This document shows positions 11,507 through 23,788 of a stretch of DNA of 64,000 nucleotides, in pieces. The notes beneath the pieces are model-generated. The model saw nothing but the letters and a program-made list of their open reading frames with translations, had not been told where the DNA came from and ran no database searches. Every line of letters starts with the position of its first letter. Positions within the stretch are counted from its first letter, which is position 1. A program made the position numbers and the translations under genes. The DNA comes from Cloeon dipterum (lineage: Eukaryota; Arthropoda; Insecta; Ephemeroptera; Baetidae): NCBI RefSeq assembly GCF_949628265.1, contig NC_088786.1, positions 39,701,681-39,765,680 on the forward strand, read 5' to 3'.

Positions 11507-11745
11507 TAGAGTTTCTCAAAAATAGAAACTGCATAACCTGGAAATTATGCTTGTTCCTAATTTTTAGACTGAATTTCAAGTGAAAAGAAATTTTGAGTCA
11601 AGCTATATATATTTCAAGTCAATTGAATCGAACATTTTTTTTAGATAAAAAATAGTTAAATTTCACAAATATTTTTAAAAGCAATTAACATATACTGGAA
11701 GGTTTCTTTAATTCAAAAGGCAACAATTTTTTAGAATGCCGCTAT

Positions 11746-13475
11746 TCATTTTATTGACTCGTCAATGTGCTTCTTGACAATATGAACGTACAGTTGGTTC
11801 TTTTTCCTATAAATTTTCGGGCACTTGTCACAATGAAAATTATGCTGACAGACATGCTTTTTAAGAAGTCCTGAGCACTTGAATTTGCGCTTGCAGTAGC
11901 GGCAAGTCTTGATGGTCCGATGTTCATACATGGCTTGACGGCTCATCTCGTTATCACATTCTAAGCAACGAACGTATTTGTGCGATCTACCCTTGTGAAT
12001 CTTGAGAATGGATTCCGAGCCAAACAATTTGTTGCAATCCGCACACTTAACCGTCTTTGGTAAATGTCTGTATTCCATGTGCCTCACCATGTGGCTCCTT
12101 TCATATGTGGAATAGTCGCAATGGTCGCAGCGAAAACTCAGGGTTTTGGGGTGAAATTTTCCCACGTGGCGATTCAACTTCCTAATCAAGGTGAACGATT
12201 CTCCACACTCCTCGCAACTATAGGCGGCTTGTTTGCAGCTCTTCATATGCAGTTGATACAAACCAGAGCACGTGAATTTGAGTTTGCATTTGGAGCAAAC
12301 AGATGGCCTCTTCTGTGGCGTCTCTTGAGTCCGAGAGCCACGTCCTTGCCACAAGATTTGCACTTGTCGAATTTATGATATTGTTTGATGTGCTTTCCAA
12401 ATGACCCTTTCGAGCCGAATTTGACATCGCAACTGTCGCATTTGAACTTCTTTGGAATGTGCTTCGCCTGTTGGTGTAGCACCATCAAGTGTTTCCACTT
12501 TGTGAAGTACTCGCAATGCTCGCACTCGAAAAGATCTTGATTTTTGCCACGTTTGTGGAATGAGTTGACATGGAGAATCATTTCAGGCTTTGATTTGAAA
12601 TACCCTTTGCAGCCGTATTGCGTGCACGCCACCAGTTTTGGATGCTTGCGTCTCATGTGCTCCCTCCACGATTTTACTTTGGAATACAATTTGATGATTA
12701 CACAATATTTGCAACGAATTTTCCTGCTCTCGCATGGTTTGATCTGTTTCTCGTGAAAATCCTTCTGCATATGCCGCTCTTTTTCCTCCTCGGTTTGAAA
12801 GTAAGTCGTGCAGCCCTTAATTCCGCATTTGATGGCTTCTTTGTGCATCATTCTGATGTGCTGCCTAAGAACGTTGAATCTCTTGCAGCAGTAAAGACAC
12901 GCTCCACTCTTTTTAGGGATTTCCCTTTCGTATTTGGTCAGATCAACCACTTCCAACTGCACCCAACACTGTTCAACTTCTCCAACTGTCAAATTTGGAG
13001 AAAAGTTACCACCATGATGAAATTTTAATTAAAAATTCCCTACCTGAATAATTCTCGCGAAGCACCTTGGCGTTTTCTTCCAAATTAAGGTTTTTCGGCC
13101 ACCAAGCAACAGCCTCGTCTCCAGACTCATCCCCAAACCTTAAAAAAACGCGTCATAATCAAAATAATTTTATAGATGGTGAAAAAACTTTTACTCTGCC
13201 TGCCAGATGCAAAAGTAGCAGATCAAAGCGTCTTCTTCGACCACCTCCGGCAGGTTTTCGTCTTCTTCCGTCAGGTTCATGACCTCCATGGCCCATTTCC
13301 TCAGTTTGAATCTGTCCACCTGCGACGCGAGGACGTGGCCGTCCGACGTCGGACACTCGCACAGTCTGCACAGCGGCTTTTGAATGGCAGGTTTTGCTTT
13401 TCCGACTCTTGGCGACTGCACCTCTCGACTCCTTAAGCTTCTTGTCCTGGTATGTCTCTCCATGTCTCCACCCAA
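11746..13475 (-). pseudogene. ZAD/C2H2 zinc-finger gene 1, frameshifted
   Basis: Exons: 13475-13195 (ZAD; CRLC and CYFC pairs, donor GCAGA/GTAAAAG), 13138-13044 (acidic linker FGDESGDEAVAWW...) and 12985-11746 (finger exon). Relative to its paralogues it has two extra bases near 12,310, inside the phrase that reads RRHRRPSVC in the others. Translation then runs RRHRRGHLFAPNAN and stops at 12,243. The predicted protein is about 372 aa with the ZAD and the first seven fingers. The remaining seven fingers persist open in the other frame down to the stop at 11,746, which suggests a recent lesion. Fingers 3 and 6 resemble gene 5. A truncated but functional DNA-binding protein is possible. Confidence 0.85.
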
Positions 13476-13619
13476 ATGGTTTTCACCGTTAAATTGCTAT
13501 GCCCAGTTCCTGATTGGGTCGGCTCGGAAAAAGCAAGCGAATTTTTTCAAGCGGAACTTTTGCTGCTTGCATCTTCCTGTGAACACATGTGTTTACCGTG
13601 TTTAGAAGCAACACCTTCG

Positions 13620-13880
13620 TTACTCCGCCCACGTTCGCAGTGGTGTGTGCGACAAGGAGAAGGAAAATTTCTGCTAGTTTATATGTTTTTTCAAGTTTTT
13701 TAATGTTCATTTGTTTACGTTTTTATTTCTTTTCTCTTTTGAATTAATAATTATCTAAAATAAATTTAGATTTCGACTTAAGAACTTCAAAATCCAAGTT
13801 ATGGTATTAACTCCTTATCTTTCCTCTATCATGCTTTTGGAGGCAACCAATCAGCGTTCAGTGCGTTTTGACTGGCGCGA
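13620..13880 (-). promoter_or_regulatory. conserved upstream block of gene 1
   Basis: Read on the gene strand: an inverted CCAAT box (CTGATTGGTTGCC, 13,847-13,855), then the GATAAGGAGTTAATA motif (13,804-13,822), then CTCCTTGTCGCACACACCAC near 13,640. All three recur with similar spacing at every gene in the array. This is conserved non-coding sequence about 170-400 bp before the ZAD start codon; the transcription start is not determined. Confidence 0.65.
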
Positions 13881-14434
13881 AATCAAGATACTTAAAGAAT
13901 ATTCTCAATCTCATTATTTGTAATTATTTTTTACGCGTCGGGAGTCGGGACATAATGAATGCGCTTCAATGCAACAGCGGGAAAATGGTGTACATCCACA
14001 TAATTATATTATATATTATGTCAAAAGTAGACATCTGAGATCTAAGCCGCCCAAATTTTGATCGGTATGTCTGGCATTCCAACAAAATGGCTATATATAC
14101 ATAATTATATATATACTTGGCTGGAAGCCATAACCTCCGGTTTTCGACCGAAGGATATGAGATATCCCGTTTTGGGACTGAAGTGTGTACGGTTCTTTTT
14201 TTAAATTTCACACGGGAGCATAGGGATCTCCGGTTTACGGTCCTAATATTTAACATTTGCTCATGAATAATCTCCGGTTTTTTAGCTTTTTGGTTGTCTG
14301 GCAACCCTAATTCCAGCTCCAAACCGTCAATACAGACGTTGGCGGCTGGCTGGCAAAGTTCCGTTGACTCGGCTGGATTTTCCAAATTATAATATTGCAG
14401 GAACATAAAAAGATGATTAAAATTTGAATGAATC
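13881..14434. other. intergenic, no supported gene
   Basis: A 176-codon minus-strand frame (13966-14496) crosses it, but it includes AT-repeat tracts and the phrase AAACCGGAG occurs three times at irregular spacing. The flanks match the region upstream of gene 2 (about 17,800-17,890: GTAGACATC...GCCACCCAAA), interrupted here by extra sequence. I treat it as non-coding. Confidence 0.5.
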
Positions 14435-15310
14435 GAAATAACGTGTAGCGATAATATAGGGTTCACAAAATCCTCGACGCTGATTGGCTGATGCAACGCG
14501 CGTTCACCCTGCGCGGATCAACGTCCTTATCTCTTCCCGGATATTTGCGAAATTAAGCAAACACTCAGCTCAAAACACCGGGGGGCGGGAACAGACGACA
14601 GCTGATTATATGGAGTCTCGAATATTACGGCGGGAACATTTAAAACTCAAAATGAAATAACCTTGGCAAATTTATCGTGAAATTTGCCCAGCAATTGCTG
14701 GCAAATTGACAGATAGATGGCACATTAGGTAAATGGGAATGGAACAAAATGCGCGGGAATCGGCACGCCTCTTAATTGACGCTTCTGATTGGCCGCTAGA
14801 CTGTTTCCTGATTGGTCTTCATTATTTTCATGCCATTTTGACTTCTGACCAGCGGAAACCAACACAGATCGAAACACGGCCACCCCGGTGGGAATTACGT
14901 CTGCGCAGAGCGTTTTGATTTGGGTCACACTTATGCGCAGTAATGAGTTTAAGACGTCATGTGAGACGAAGAAGCGATCTTATTAACATACTGCGCAGCT
15001 TCAAAATGGGCGTGTACAGAAACAAATATAAAGTTTGTTTAAGCAAAAAGCCTCATGCAATTTCAATGCCATCTTCCCTTCTGACTTCTGACCAGTTGAA
15101 ATCAACAGAACGAAAAATAAAACAGGGTAGCGGAACTTTTCAATTTAACATGTTGCCAAATTTCTAGAATAAAATTAACTAATTTTTCTATTGATTTGTA
15201 TCCTTCTCTTTACGATCCTTGTGTGAATTTAGAGGAAAAATTTGCATGATTGAAAAATAAATCGTATTTTTAGGGAAATGAGACCAATTTTGATCAACAG
15301 GCCTTTTAGC
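14435..15310. repeat. 3'-flank block, copy 2 (downstream of gene 2)
   Basis: Very close to copy 1 at 8,850-9,698, including the paired ATTGG boxes (near 14,787 and 14,811), CGCAGTAATGAG and AAATATAAAG. It lacks the CCCGCAC element and so provides the empty site. The match continues past the block into the 3' flank of gene 1, so genes 1 and 2 arose by a tandem duplication that included this flank. Confidence 0.85.
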
Positions 15311-15559
15311 TGAGTTTCTCAAATATATAAGCTGCATAACCTGGAAATTATGCTTGTTTCTAATTTTTAGACTGAAATTCAAGTGAAAAGAAATTTTGAC
15401 TCAATCTGTATTTAAAATCCATGGAATTGAATATATTTTTGGATAAAAAATAGTTAAATTTCACAAACATTTTTACACAAAACAAAGCAATTATCATATA
15501 CTGGAAGGTTTTTTAATTCAATAGGCAACAATTTTTAAGAATGCCGCTATTCATTTTAT

Positions 15560-17193
15560 TTACACGTCAATGTGCTTCTTGACAATATGACGGTACAAAC
15601 GATTCTTTTTGCTATAAAATTTCGGGCACTTGTCACAATAGAAAAAATTACCTTCCAGACAGACATGCTTTTCAAGAAGTCCTGAGCAATTTAACTTGCG
15701 CTTGCACCGGCGGCAAGTCTTGATGGTCCGATGTTTAAACATGGCTTGACAGCTCATCTCCTGGGAACATTCTGCGCAACGAACGTATTTGTGCCGCTTG
15801 TTTTTGTGATCCTTGAGTAATGATTCAGAGGCAAACAATTGGTTGCACTCTCCACACTTAATCGTCTTTGGTAAATGTCTGTATTGCATGTGCCTCGCCA
15901 TTTGTGCCTTTTCAAATGTGGAATAATCGCAATGGTCGCAGTGGAAATTCGAGGTGTGAAATTTTCTCACGTGGTAATTCAACTTTCTATTCAAGATGAA
16001 CGATTCTCCACACTCCTTGCAACTATAGGGGGCTTGTTTGCAGCTCTTCCGATGCAGTTGATACAAACCAGAGCACTTGAAACGGAGTTTGCATTTGGTG
16101 CAAAGCGATAGCCTTCTGTGTTGTCTCTGGAGTCCGAGAGCCACATCCTGGCCACAAGATTTGCACTTGTCGAATGTATGAAATTTTTGGTAGTGAAAAT
16201 TAACTAGGTATTTTGAGCCGAAACTGGCGTCGCAACTGTCGCATTTGAACTTCCTTGGGAAGTGCTTCGCCTGTTGGTGGTGTACCATCAAGTGTTTCCT
16301 CGTTGAAAAATACTCGCAATGCTCGCACTCGAAAAGACCTTGATTTTTGCCACGTTTGTGAAACGAGTTGACATGGAGAATCATTTCAGGCTTGGATTTG
16401 AAATACCCTTTGCAACCGACGCGCGTGCACGCTACCAGTTTTGGATGCTTTACATTCCTGTGCTGCCTCCACGTTTGAAATGAGGAATAGAATTTTCCAT
16501 TTTCACAAAATTTGCAACGAAAATTCTTGCTTTCGCATGGTTTGTCACGTTTCTCATGTAAATCCTGCTGCATGTGCTGCTCTTTTTCCTCCATGGTGTG
16601 AAAGTAAGTCGTGCAACCCCGAATTCCGCATTTGATGGCTTTCCTCTTCTTAGGGATTTCCCTTTCGTATTTGGTCAGATCAACCTCTTCCAACTGCACC
16701 CAACACTGTTCAACTTCTCCAGCTGTCAAATTTGGAGAAAAGTTACCACCATGATGAAATTTTTATTAAATATGCTAATATACCCGAATAACTCTCCCGC
16801 AGTACCCTGGCGTTTTCTTCCAAATCAAGGTTTTTCGGCCACCAAGCAACAGCCTCATCTCCAGACTCGTCCCCGAACCTAAAAAAACAAGCGTTAAAAT
16901 CAAATTAAAATATTCAGGGCTCATGAAAAAACTCACTCTGCCTGCCAGATGCAAAAATAGCAGATCAAAGCGTCTTCTTCGACCACCTCCGGCAGGTTTT
17001 CGTCTTCTTCCGTCAGGTTCATGACCTCCATGGCCCATTTCCTCAGCTTGAACCTGTCCACCTGCGACGCGAGGACGTGGCCGTCCGACGTCGGACACTC
17101 GCACAGTCTGCACAGCGGCTTTTGAATCTGAGATTTTCCTACTTGACTCCTTAAGCTCCTTGAACGTCTCTCCATCTCAATGTCTCCGTCCAA
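15560..17193 (-). CDS. ZAD/C2H2 zinc-finger protein, gene 2, 504 aa
   Basis: Exons 17193-16937 (donor GCAGA/GTGAGT), 16878-16784 and 16722-15560 join in frame to 504 aa. It is probably a nuclear DNA-binding protein. The ZAD cysteines are at about residues 28, 31, 78 and 81; in known ZADs these bind zinc and support dimerisation. The linker exon reads FGDESGDEAVAWW. The finger exon carries 13 fingers: the first finger of genes 6-8 is missing, with KKRK joined directly to AIKCGIRG. Several are atypical (one CxxC...HR without a clear second His, three ending in Cys). The leader MDGD.EMERRSR.LRSQVGK is shared only with gene 8. The stop TAA overlaps an AATAAA (15,555-15,560). Target genes are unknown. 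Confidence 0.85.
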
Positions 17194-17399
17194 AAAGGTT
17201 TTAAGCGTTAAATTTCAATGCCCAGTGCCCAGTTCCTTGCTTGTTTTGGGTCGGCGCAGTCATAAACAAGCAACTTTTTCAAGCGGAACTCGTGCTGCAT
17301 CACTGTGACTGACTCGTGACTGACTGACTGACTGCTGAGTTGCTGACTGTGAAGGAGTGAAGGTGTGAAGTGTGAAGTCGTGTGTTTGTGTTTACAAAC

Positions 17400-17660
17400 G
17401 ACACCGCCCACCGCCTCCGATCGCAGTGGTGTGTGCGACAAGGAGAAGAAAATTTGAAACTGGTATCTTCCAATTTTCCATTTTTTCAGTATTTTCACCT
17501 TTATAATAAATATTGAGTCTCTTAAGTGATATTTTCTAAAATATCTTGAGTTTTTAATTTAAAACTGAAATATTCAAGTTACGATATCTACTCCTTTTCT
17601 AAACACTCTCAGTTTTCAAGAGGCAACCAATCAGCGTTCAGCGCTTTTTTATTGCTGCAA
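17400..17660 (-). promoter_or_regulatory. conserved upstream block of gene 2
   Basis: The inverted CCAAT box is at 17,627-17,635 and the CGACAAGGAGAAG phrase is near 17,436. The GATAAGGAGTTAATA motif is altered here (plus strand ATCTACTCCTTTTCT), the most diverged in the array. A local stretch near 17,300-17,345 repeats TGACTGACTG-type sequence in the 5'UTR region. Confidence 0.55.
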
Positions 17661-18659
17661 TCTGATTGGCGTACTCCTGATATTTAAGAATTATCTGATT
17701 ATTAAATGCACGTTACACGTCGGGACATAATGAACGCGCTTTAATATAGTGCAACAGCGGTAGAATGGCACACAGGCACATCAACATATATTATCGTCTG
17801 TCAAGAGTAGACATCTTGAGATCTTGAGCCACCCAAACTTTAATTTGATCGGCGGCTGGCCTTCGAGCTCAGATGGCTTCCAGCCACTTAGCTGCGCTTA
17901 ACTATTTTTGAAGACAGCCCATTCTCAAAATTAGAAACTCACAAGTAAGGTGTAAAACGCTGTAAAAAAACCGCATTCTCTCTAAAATACAGCAATCTTC
18001 GCGTATTTCATGATAAAATGTTCTCAAAATTCTGAAAGTTTGCTTGTGTTGTAGTGGCCGCGCCCCTTCGCACGTGTTCTTGGCGCTTGCGTGTGATACA
18101 GTGTATTCCTTTTGTTTTTCGCCATGATTATGTGTATGAATGGTCGACAAACAAACCGCATGTACCGACGCTAGTCGCTCGCTTGACTAAATCTGTGAAC
18201 CCACCGTAGAAGTAAGTTAATTTAAATGCCTAATGCATAGTAATTTAATTATGTAACTCTTTAAAAATATGTAAAAGTGATTTAAGTTCAATGACAAAGC
18301 AAGATCTCAAAGATAAATAATGATTATAAATGCCATGTGTAACATAAGACCAATTCTTTTCATCCAATGTGATAATTGTAAAGATAAATAATTAAATGCT
18401 CAATCTAGAACAAAAAATTTAATGTTCAACAAGTGATATAAACAATGACTGTTAATAGTTAATGGATTGTTGACTGATTTCAATTTGTTTTTTTCCAGTT
18501 CTTATATACCACACTCACTCGAGCGAATGAATCAACTCTCACAAAGCCACTGCTTTTCACTGCCCTGCGCATTCCTTCTCTCCTGAATACTTCATTGTCT
18601 AATTTTTAGATTAAATTTCAAGTTAAAAGAATCTATTATACTATTACAAAATATTTTAC
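17661..18659. other. intergenic, no supported gene
   Basis: The first 230 bp resemble the upstream flank of gene 1. The rest is AT-rich with no open frame I can support; the minus-strand frame at 17902-18150 has no family signature. Confidence 0.5.
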
Positions 18660-19107
18660 TCCGGATGTTTATCCGCAAACTTTAAATGATTATTAAAAAT
18701 TTAGATAATGGTATCTATACTCAATTAAAAAAACTTTGGACAAAATGACTGCTTATTTTCATTTTTATTAGGACTATATGATCAAGTAAAAACATTGAAA
18801 ATTAAAAGTTAAAATAAATTTTATTAAAATGTAACTCAAAGCGTAACATAATTACGATTATTGACAGCAAGAGAAGTAAAAATGTAGAGACCACGCGCAT
18901 TTGCTTAATTTCAACCTACGAACAAAGATTTTAAAATCTTAAAAATTTAATACTACTCTTCTGTGACAAATGATTTATAATGACCTTGAGATTGCAGAAT
19001 AGGCACTCAATTAACAGCTAAAAATCACCATTTCTGCTTTTTAGAGTCTGGCTGAGGAAACGCTGCATCTGGTTGATCAGTGACAAATCTGAAAAATCTT
19101 TAATTAA

Positions 19108-19545
19108 TTGCTAGAACTGAATTACTTTATAAGCAAATGATGAATTAGTTTTATAGATTGTTCAGATTAAAGTTGTCGTCACAACTAGTGAAAAAATCAG
19201 ATTGATCTCAACTTTTATTCATCATGTAAGAATTAAATGAGCTTAATTAAAAATTAAAATAACCTTGAATTTGTTCTGCCAACAATCTCGTCACATCTCT
19301 GCTTTTATAGAGGCGTGTCGAGGGAAACACTGAATCCGCTTGGCATCAGAGAGGAGACATCTCGCGGCAAGGGATATAGGATGACCGAGAAGATAACCTG
19401 AAAAATCTATGGATTAATTGCTGGCTCTGAATTACTTTATAAGCAAATGATGAATTAGTTTTATAGATTGATCAGATTAAAGTTGTCGTCACAACTAGTG
19501 AAAAAATCAGATTGATCTCAACTTTTATTCATCATGTAAGAATTA
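19108..19545. repeat. local tandem repeat, period about 309 bp
   Basis: The stretch from GAATTACTTTATAAGC through TCATCATGTAAGAATTA at about 19,108-19,233 recurs almost unchanged at 19,415-19,545. A more diverged third unit follows near 19,725-19,815 (GGGTGTCATCACAGTTCAAC). Each unit carries one exon-like segment, so the repeat duplicates an exon plus intron. Confidence 0.75.
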
Positions 19546-20868
19546 TTTGATCTAAAAAGCATAAAAGTTTCAATCACCTTGAAATTCTTCAGTCAACATA
19601 ATTTCATCATCTCTGCTTTTGAGAGTCAGGCCGCCGAGGGAAGCACTCAATCAGCTGCATCGGACGCACCTTTCCAGGATGGCTTAGGATGATGGGGGGG
19701 GGGGGGGCACATCTGAAATCTTTTTGGTTAATTGTCGGCTTTGAAATTCATTATAAAATATAATTAAGAATAAAATTGAATGAATCAGTTTAGGGTGTCA
19801 TCACAGTTCAACGAATTATACAAATAAGGAATATGAAAAGCAAAGAAAGAATTAAAAATAAATTATTTTACAGACCTATCAAAAAAATATAAATAAAAGC
19901 TATAAAATATCAGAAATGCACCTATAATTCATCACGTAATTCGTCATTTAAAATTTGTTTTACTAAAATAAAAATTTCAATTACCAGTATTTTCTTCCTC
20001 TGCTCGTTTGGGACAATACGTGCATTTTCCAAGGGCAGATTTCCTGATGTTTACGCTTCTGAAATGGCAAGACAAAACATCACAATTAAGAAAACAATTC
20101 ACGGGGATATTTTTTTTAGAAGCATATGCCTTCGCGAACAGTTCAATAAATTATTAAAAATTAAAAATAATTTTGGAGATCACGTTGTCTGCCACTCTGC
20201 ACTAACGGCCGATGAGAAAAGGGTCAAAATTTAAAAAGTACATTGGAAAAAATGTCTTACGAGGAGGCATTATAAAAATTCAAGATTAAAATCTTGTCAG
20301 CCGCTGAAAAGGACCGCATCTTGATGAGAACTCTATCAATTTCTCCCCTGAATATTGAAATTATAAAAATAGGCCTTTTTTAAAAGTAGTTCGAGCTAAA
20401 ATCAAAACTGCTTCCAAAGCCGCGTGCTTTTTTCCTGACGTGCCGAGCTTCTTGCCAAAATTGTTAGCTTTTCTCAATCGATACAATCTTTCATTTTGAG
20501 CCTCCCAAAATCATCTCGAAATCTCTATCACTTGCACTTTGGATTATTTATAAGTAAAAAAAATTAATTATAAAATTATGTCAGGATGAGCGTCATAATT
20601 TTATAACGGCTGCATGAAAATTCAGCCAATTTGTGGCCAGGAATAAATATTTTCTATCTCAACACTAAACAAAGATAATAAAAATAATAATTGTGGGATT
20701 TCAGAGGAAAATAACGAGAGGAAACCTGTTTCGTAAATTGAAGTTAAAGAGCTGCACAGGAACAAGACGTGAAGCTCCGCACAAGCAACGAACTCATCTG
20801 ATTGAGTTGGGGAGAGAGAGGAGCAAGCTGTTTGCTGTTTGCTCTCCTTAAGTCGGTACAACTATAGC

Positions 20869-21015
20869 ACTGGCAGCCACCGCCATATTCAAAGACCTGT
20901 AAATTCCCTCTCCCAATGACGTCACCGACAGCGAGCGCCGCTTTAGCTGGAAGTTTGTGATGGAATTGGAGGAGGGTGTATTCACCCGATTTTAAATATG
21001 GCGGTGGCTGCCAGT
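20869..21015. repeat. 147-bp inverted-repeat element (copy in block A)
   Basis: The ends ACTGGCAGCCACCGCCATAT and ATATGGCGGTGGCTGCCAGT are perfect complements over 20 bp. The 100-bp centre contains TGACGTCA. The same element sits at 47,669-47,815 in block B. It is either a small MITE or a palindromic regulatory module at the 5' end of the decayed transcript unit. Confidence 0.8.
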
Positions 21016-23235
21016 CCCCGTTGATACCGTGTTGAGTTGAAAGAACGATCTAGGCTGACTTCTTCCCCTCCCCTGACTGCCTTACACCCCATGCAAAGGC
21101 TGGTGGATGGAATTTCCCACAGAAGGGGAGCTGCGTACGGGAACAGACCCACCATGTCGTATGTCGTGTAAATATTCTAGTGGCTTCCTTCATTAATCAT
21201 TCCACTTATAGATGTCATGGTCCAGAAAGGTTTTTTCAAATATAAATAAAATGTTGGTAAAATCTCAATGATCATCTCTTTCGATTTAATATTTGGTTGC
21301 AACAAAATGTATTGAACCTTTTATTCTACCTGAGCTGCATTTATTAAAATAATCCCCTGAATATAATTGAGAAGCCAAAAAATGTTAGTAAAAACAAGTA
21401 AGGAATGCAGGGCTTTTTTATTTTCCCTAAAAATAATCCATTATGTTTGTTGTGTGGCCCAGGAATCATAAATAATAATGTTTTATGTCGTGGTTGAATG
21501 AATTAAGGGGAGAAAAGTGTTGTGAATGAGAGATAAATAAAAGGTAGGAGGGCAAGTTTTCAAATAAAATTATGTTCATACGCTCTCAGCTGAATATTTA
21601 CGAATCCGTATTTTTAATTTAAATTTTATTAGCTTTAATTTATTTGGAACATAAAAATACAGCGTAAGTTTACTTTTCCTGTTGTATATTTCAAAATTAA
21701 ACTAAAAATGAGACATTTACAGATTTAATTATTTCAACGGTCAGAAATTATGGTCTGATTTTTCATTCTGCTTTCACTAGGAGTTAAATTTTTTGTTTCA
21801 ATGAATTTGGTCTAACAGAAGGCACGATATAATAAGTTTCAAAAGGTTGTATTTTGTGTGCTTTTTCTAATATTTTAATAAATCACGCTCTTCATTTCCG
21901 GTTCACGAACATGCCAGCCTCTACTCCTGCTCGAAATCTATCTCCTGGAATTTTATGTCAAATTTATCTCATTATTTCGCCCAAAAAAGCATTTAAAAGT
22001 GTTTTAGAATCGCAACAATGGAATATTCTGATTAAAATTATCAATTTTTTGTGAATGCTCTGTTTTTGAATAAACTTAAATTTTTTTAATGGCGAAATAT
22101 TTCTTTCTGGGTTTTATTTCATTTCTAAACTATTTATTAAGTGAAGTAATTGATCAACATATTTTTTATTGCTTCAACCGAGCCACATATAAAATTCCTT
22201 TGAATAAGTTGATTTTCGCTTGTGAGATTTTTTCCCGATTTCTCAACAATGGCTCAGTTCATTGAGCGATTGTGTGCCGCGAGAGCCAAATTCCTTACGC
22301 GCAGGCACGCACTCGCCTCCGCGATAGCCTGCAGCCCCCAAGGGACGAAGAAGCTGTCAAAAGAATATTTATGAGCTATAATCCGCTTGTACCTGCGAAT
22401 ATGTCACGGTTATGGCAACTATAAGACCATCCGTAAGATTCAAAAGGTAGGGGAAAAAGGGGAATCGAGGATTGTCAGAAAATAATGAGTCACTCTTCCT
22501 GTTTGCCACCCTTCTAAAGTCAGCGTGGCAAGTAACTTCCCATCCTTTTTGACCGCCCGTTGATAATGTTGTTTGTTCAATTTGTAGGACAGGAATTTAT
22601 TAAAAAACATGATTTTCCCACGGTTTGGATTGTCAGATTTTGAAAAATAACTTTGCTTTTGGCTGTTCTAATTGTCCGTTTTGAAAGGGCTGCAGTCTTA
22701 ACTTCACCCTCCAAACAAAGTGGAAAGATGTGTAATTTCTGGACACGCGCAATTATATTTGACAATGGGCGAAATCGAGATCCATAAAAGTTTTAAATTA
22801 AACTAGAATGAAGAGAAGATTGCAGATATTTTTAGATATATAATGTTCATACAAATAAAGGAATAATTTGTTTGTTCACGTCTTGTTTTTAACGCATTCC
22901 AAGCATCGCGATCGTCAATTCTTTTCATTGTCAAAAAGCACACAAAAGTGGCCCACTTACAATGAGAAGAAAAAATCTGAGCAGCGGGCGATCTAATTAT
23001 AACTTTGGAGCAGCGCGCCCCCTTTTGTTCCACAGCCTTAACATTAAAGTTTATATAAAGAAAAGTGACACGGACTAAGAAAGTAAGCAGTGGACTGGGC
23101 TGTATCCCTACCCTGCCTTTTCTTCCTCTCTGGCCCGGACTGGTGCCAGATTTTCTGCCCGGGACTGTTCATTTTTGCGTCCCTCCAAGCCACAGCTGCC
23201 CACTACCCCCACCCCCAAATTTTTTTTATTTTCGA

Positions 23236-23664
23236 TTGAAATTCACCAGTTCCATAAAATCCTAAGAGTTTGTATACCAACAGATGGTGCCACCGTAAAC
23301 TTTCGTAGTAAATTTAATTTTAACGCATTTCCGCTGCGATTTCAGACTCAATCCTCGCACTGTGCATTCTTCACATATATTTTTTTTGACTTGCTGAAAA
23401 CCAAAACCAGTTCAGCTATTCGCCGTTGAAACGATGGAAAATATATTATAATAATTCAAAAAATGGTTTTTCACGTTTCTCCTGCGATTGGTTAAACCGA
23501 TTTTGGTTTCCAGTACGTTAAAAATTAGCAAATTAATTGAAGAATGCACAGTAGCTAGATTGAGTCTGAAATCGCAGCGGAAGTGCCTTAAAATCGAAAG
23601 TCTACGGTGGCGCCATCTGTTGGCGGCTTCGAACACTCAGGGTTTATGCAACTGGTGAATTGAA
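23236..23664. repeat. inverted-repeat element, CCAGTTGC family, copy 2
   Basis: Left end ATTCACCAGTTCCATAAAAT and right end TTTATGCAACTGGTGAATTG are complementary, and the arms continue through the CCATCTGTTGG phrase to a centre near 23,440. It lies just downstream of the 3' end of gene 3. Confidence 0.85.
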
Positions 23665-23788
23665 TAATATTGTTGAGATTCAAAAAAGTCTTATATGACG
23701 AATATTTTTTACACAAAACAAAGCAAAATATCATGGGAGATTTTAATTTAATATGCAACAATTTTTAGAATGCCACTATTCATTTTAT

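Larger units (their letters stand above)
18660..23125. repeat. 4.5-kb duplicated block, copy A
   Basis: It is collinear with 45,400-49,900 over its whole length. On the minus strand it contains exon-like pieces with good splice borders: 19,260-19,400 region (TTTTTCAG ... TTCAAG/GTTATT), 19,600-19,715, and 19,985-20,065, which encodes SVNIRKSALGKCTYCPKRAE. The first is frameshifted here but open in copy B, while the last is open here but has a stop in copy B. Neither copy can make a full protein, so I read this as a decayed or non-coding transcript unit. A poly-G run of 14 sits near 19,695. A fragmented third copy lies near 31,100-32,330. Confidence 0.75.

Noticed and set aside
12064..12378. 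Plus-strand frames opposite the finger exons (MSVFHVPHH..., repeated at several genes)
   Set aside because: These are antisense shadows of the finger exon, with no splice or start support of their own.
13159..13371. Frame MQTVRVSDVGRPRPRV... recurring opposite each ZAD exon in another frame
   Set aside because: It is an overlapping-frame shadow of the highly conserved ZAD exon; its repetition follows from DNA conservation.
13966..14496. 176-codon open frame on the minus strand
   Set aside because: It runs through AT-repeat tracts, contains three irregular AAACCGGAG repeats, has no domain, and is not open in the related region upstream of gene 2.
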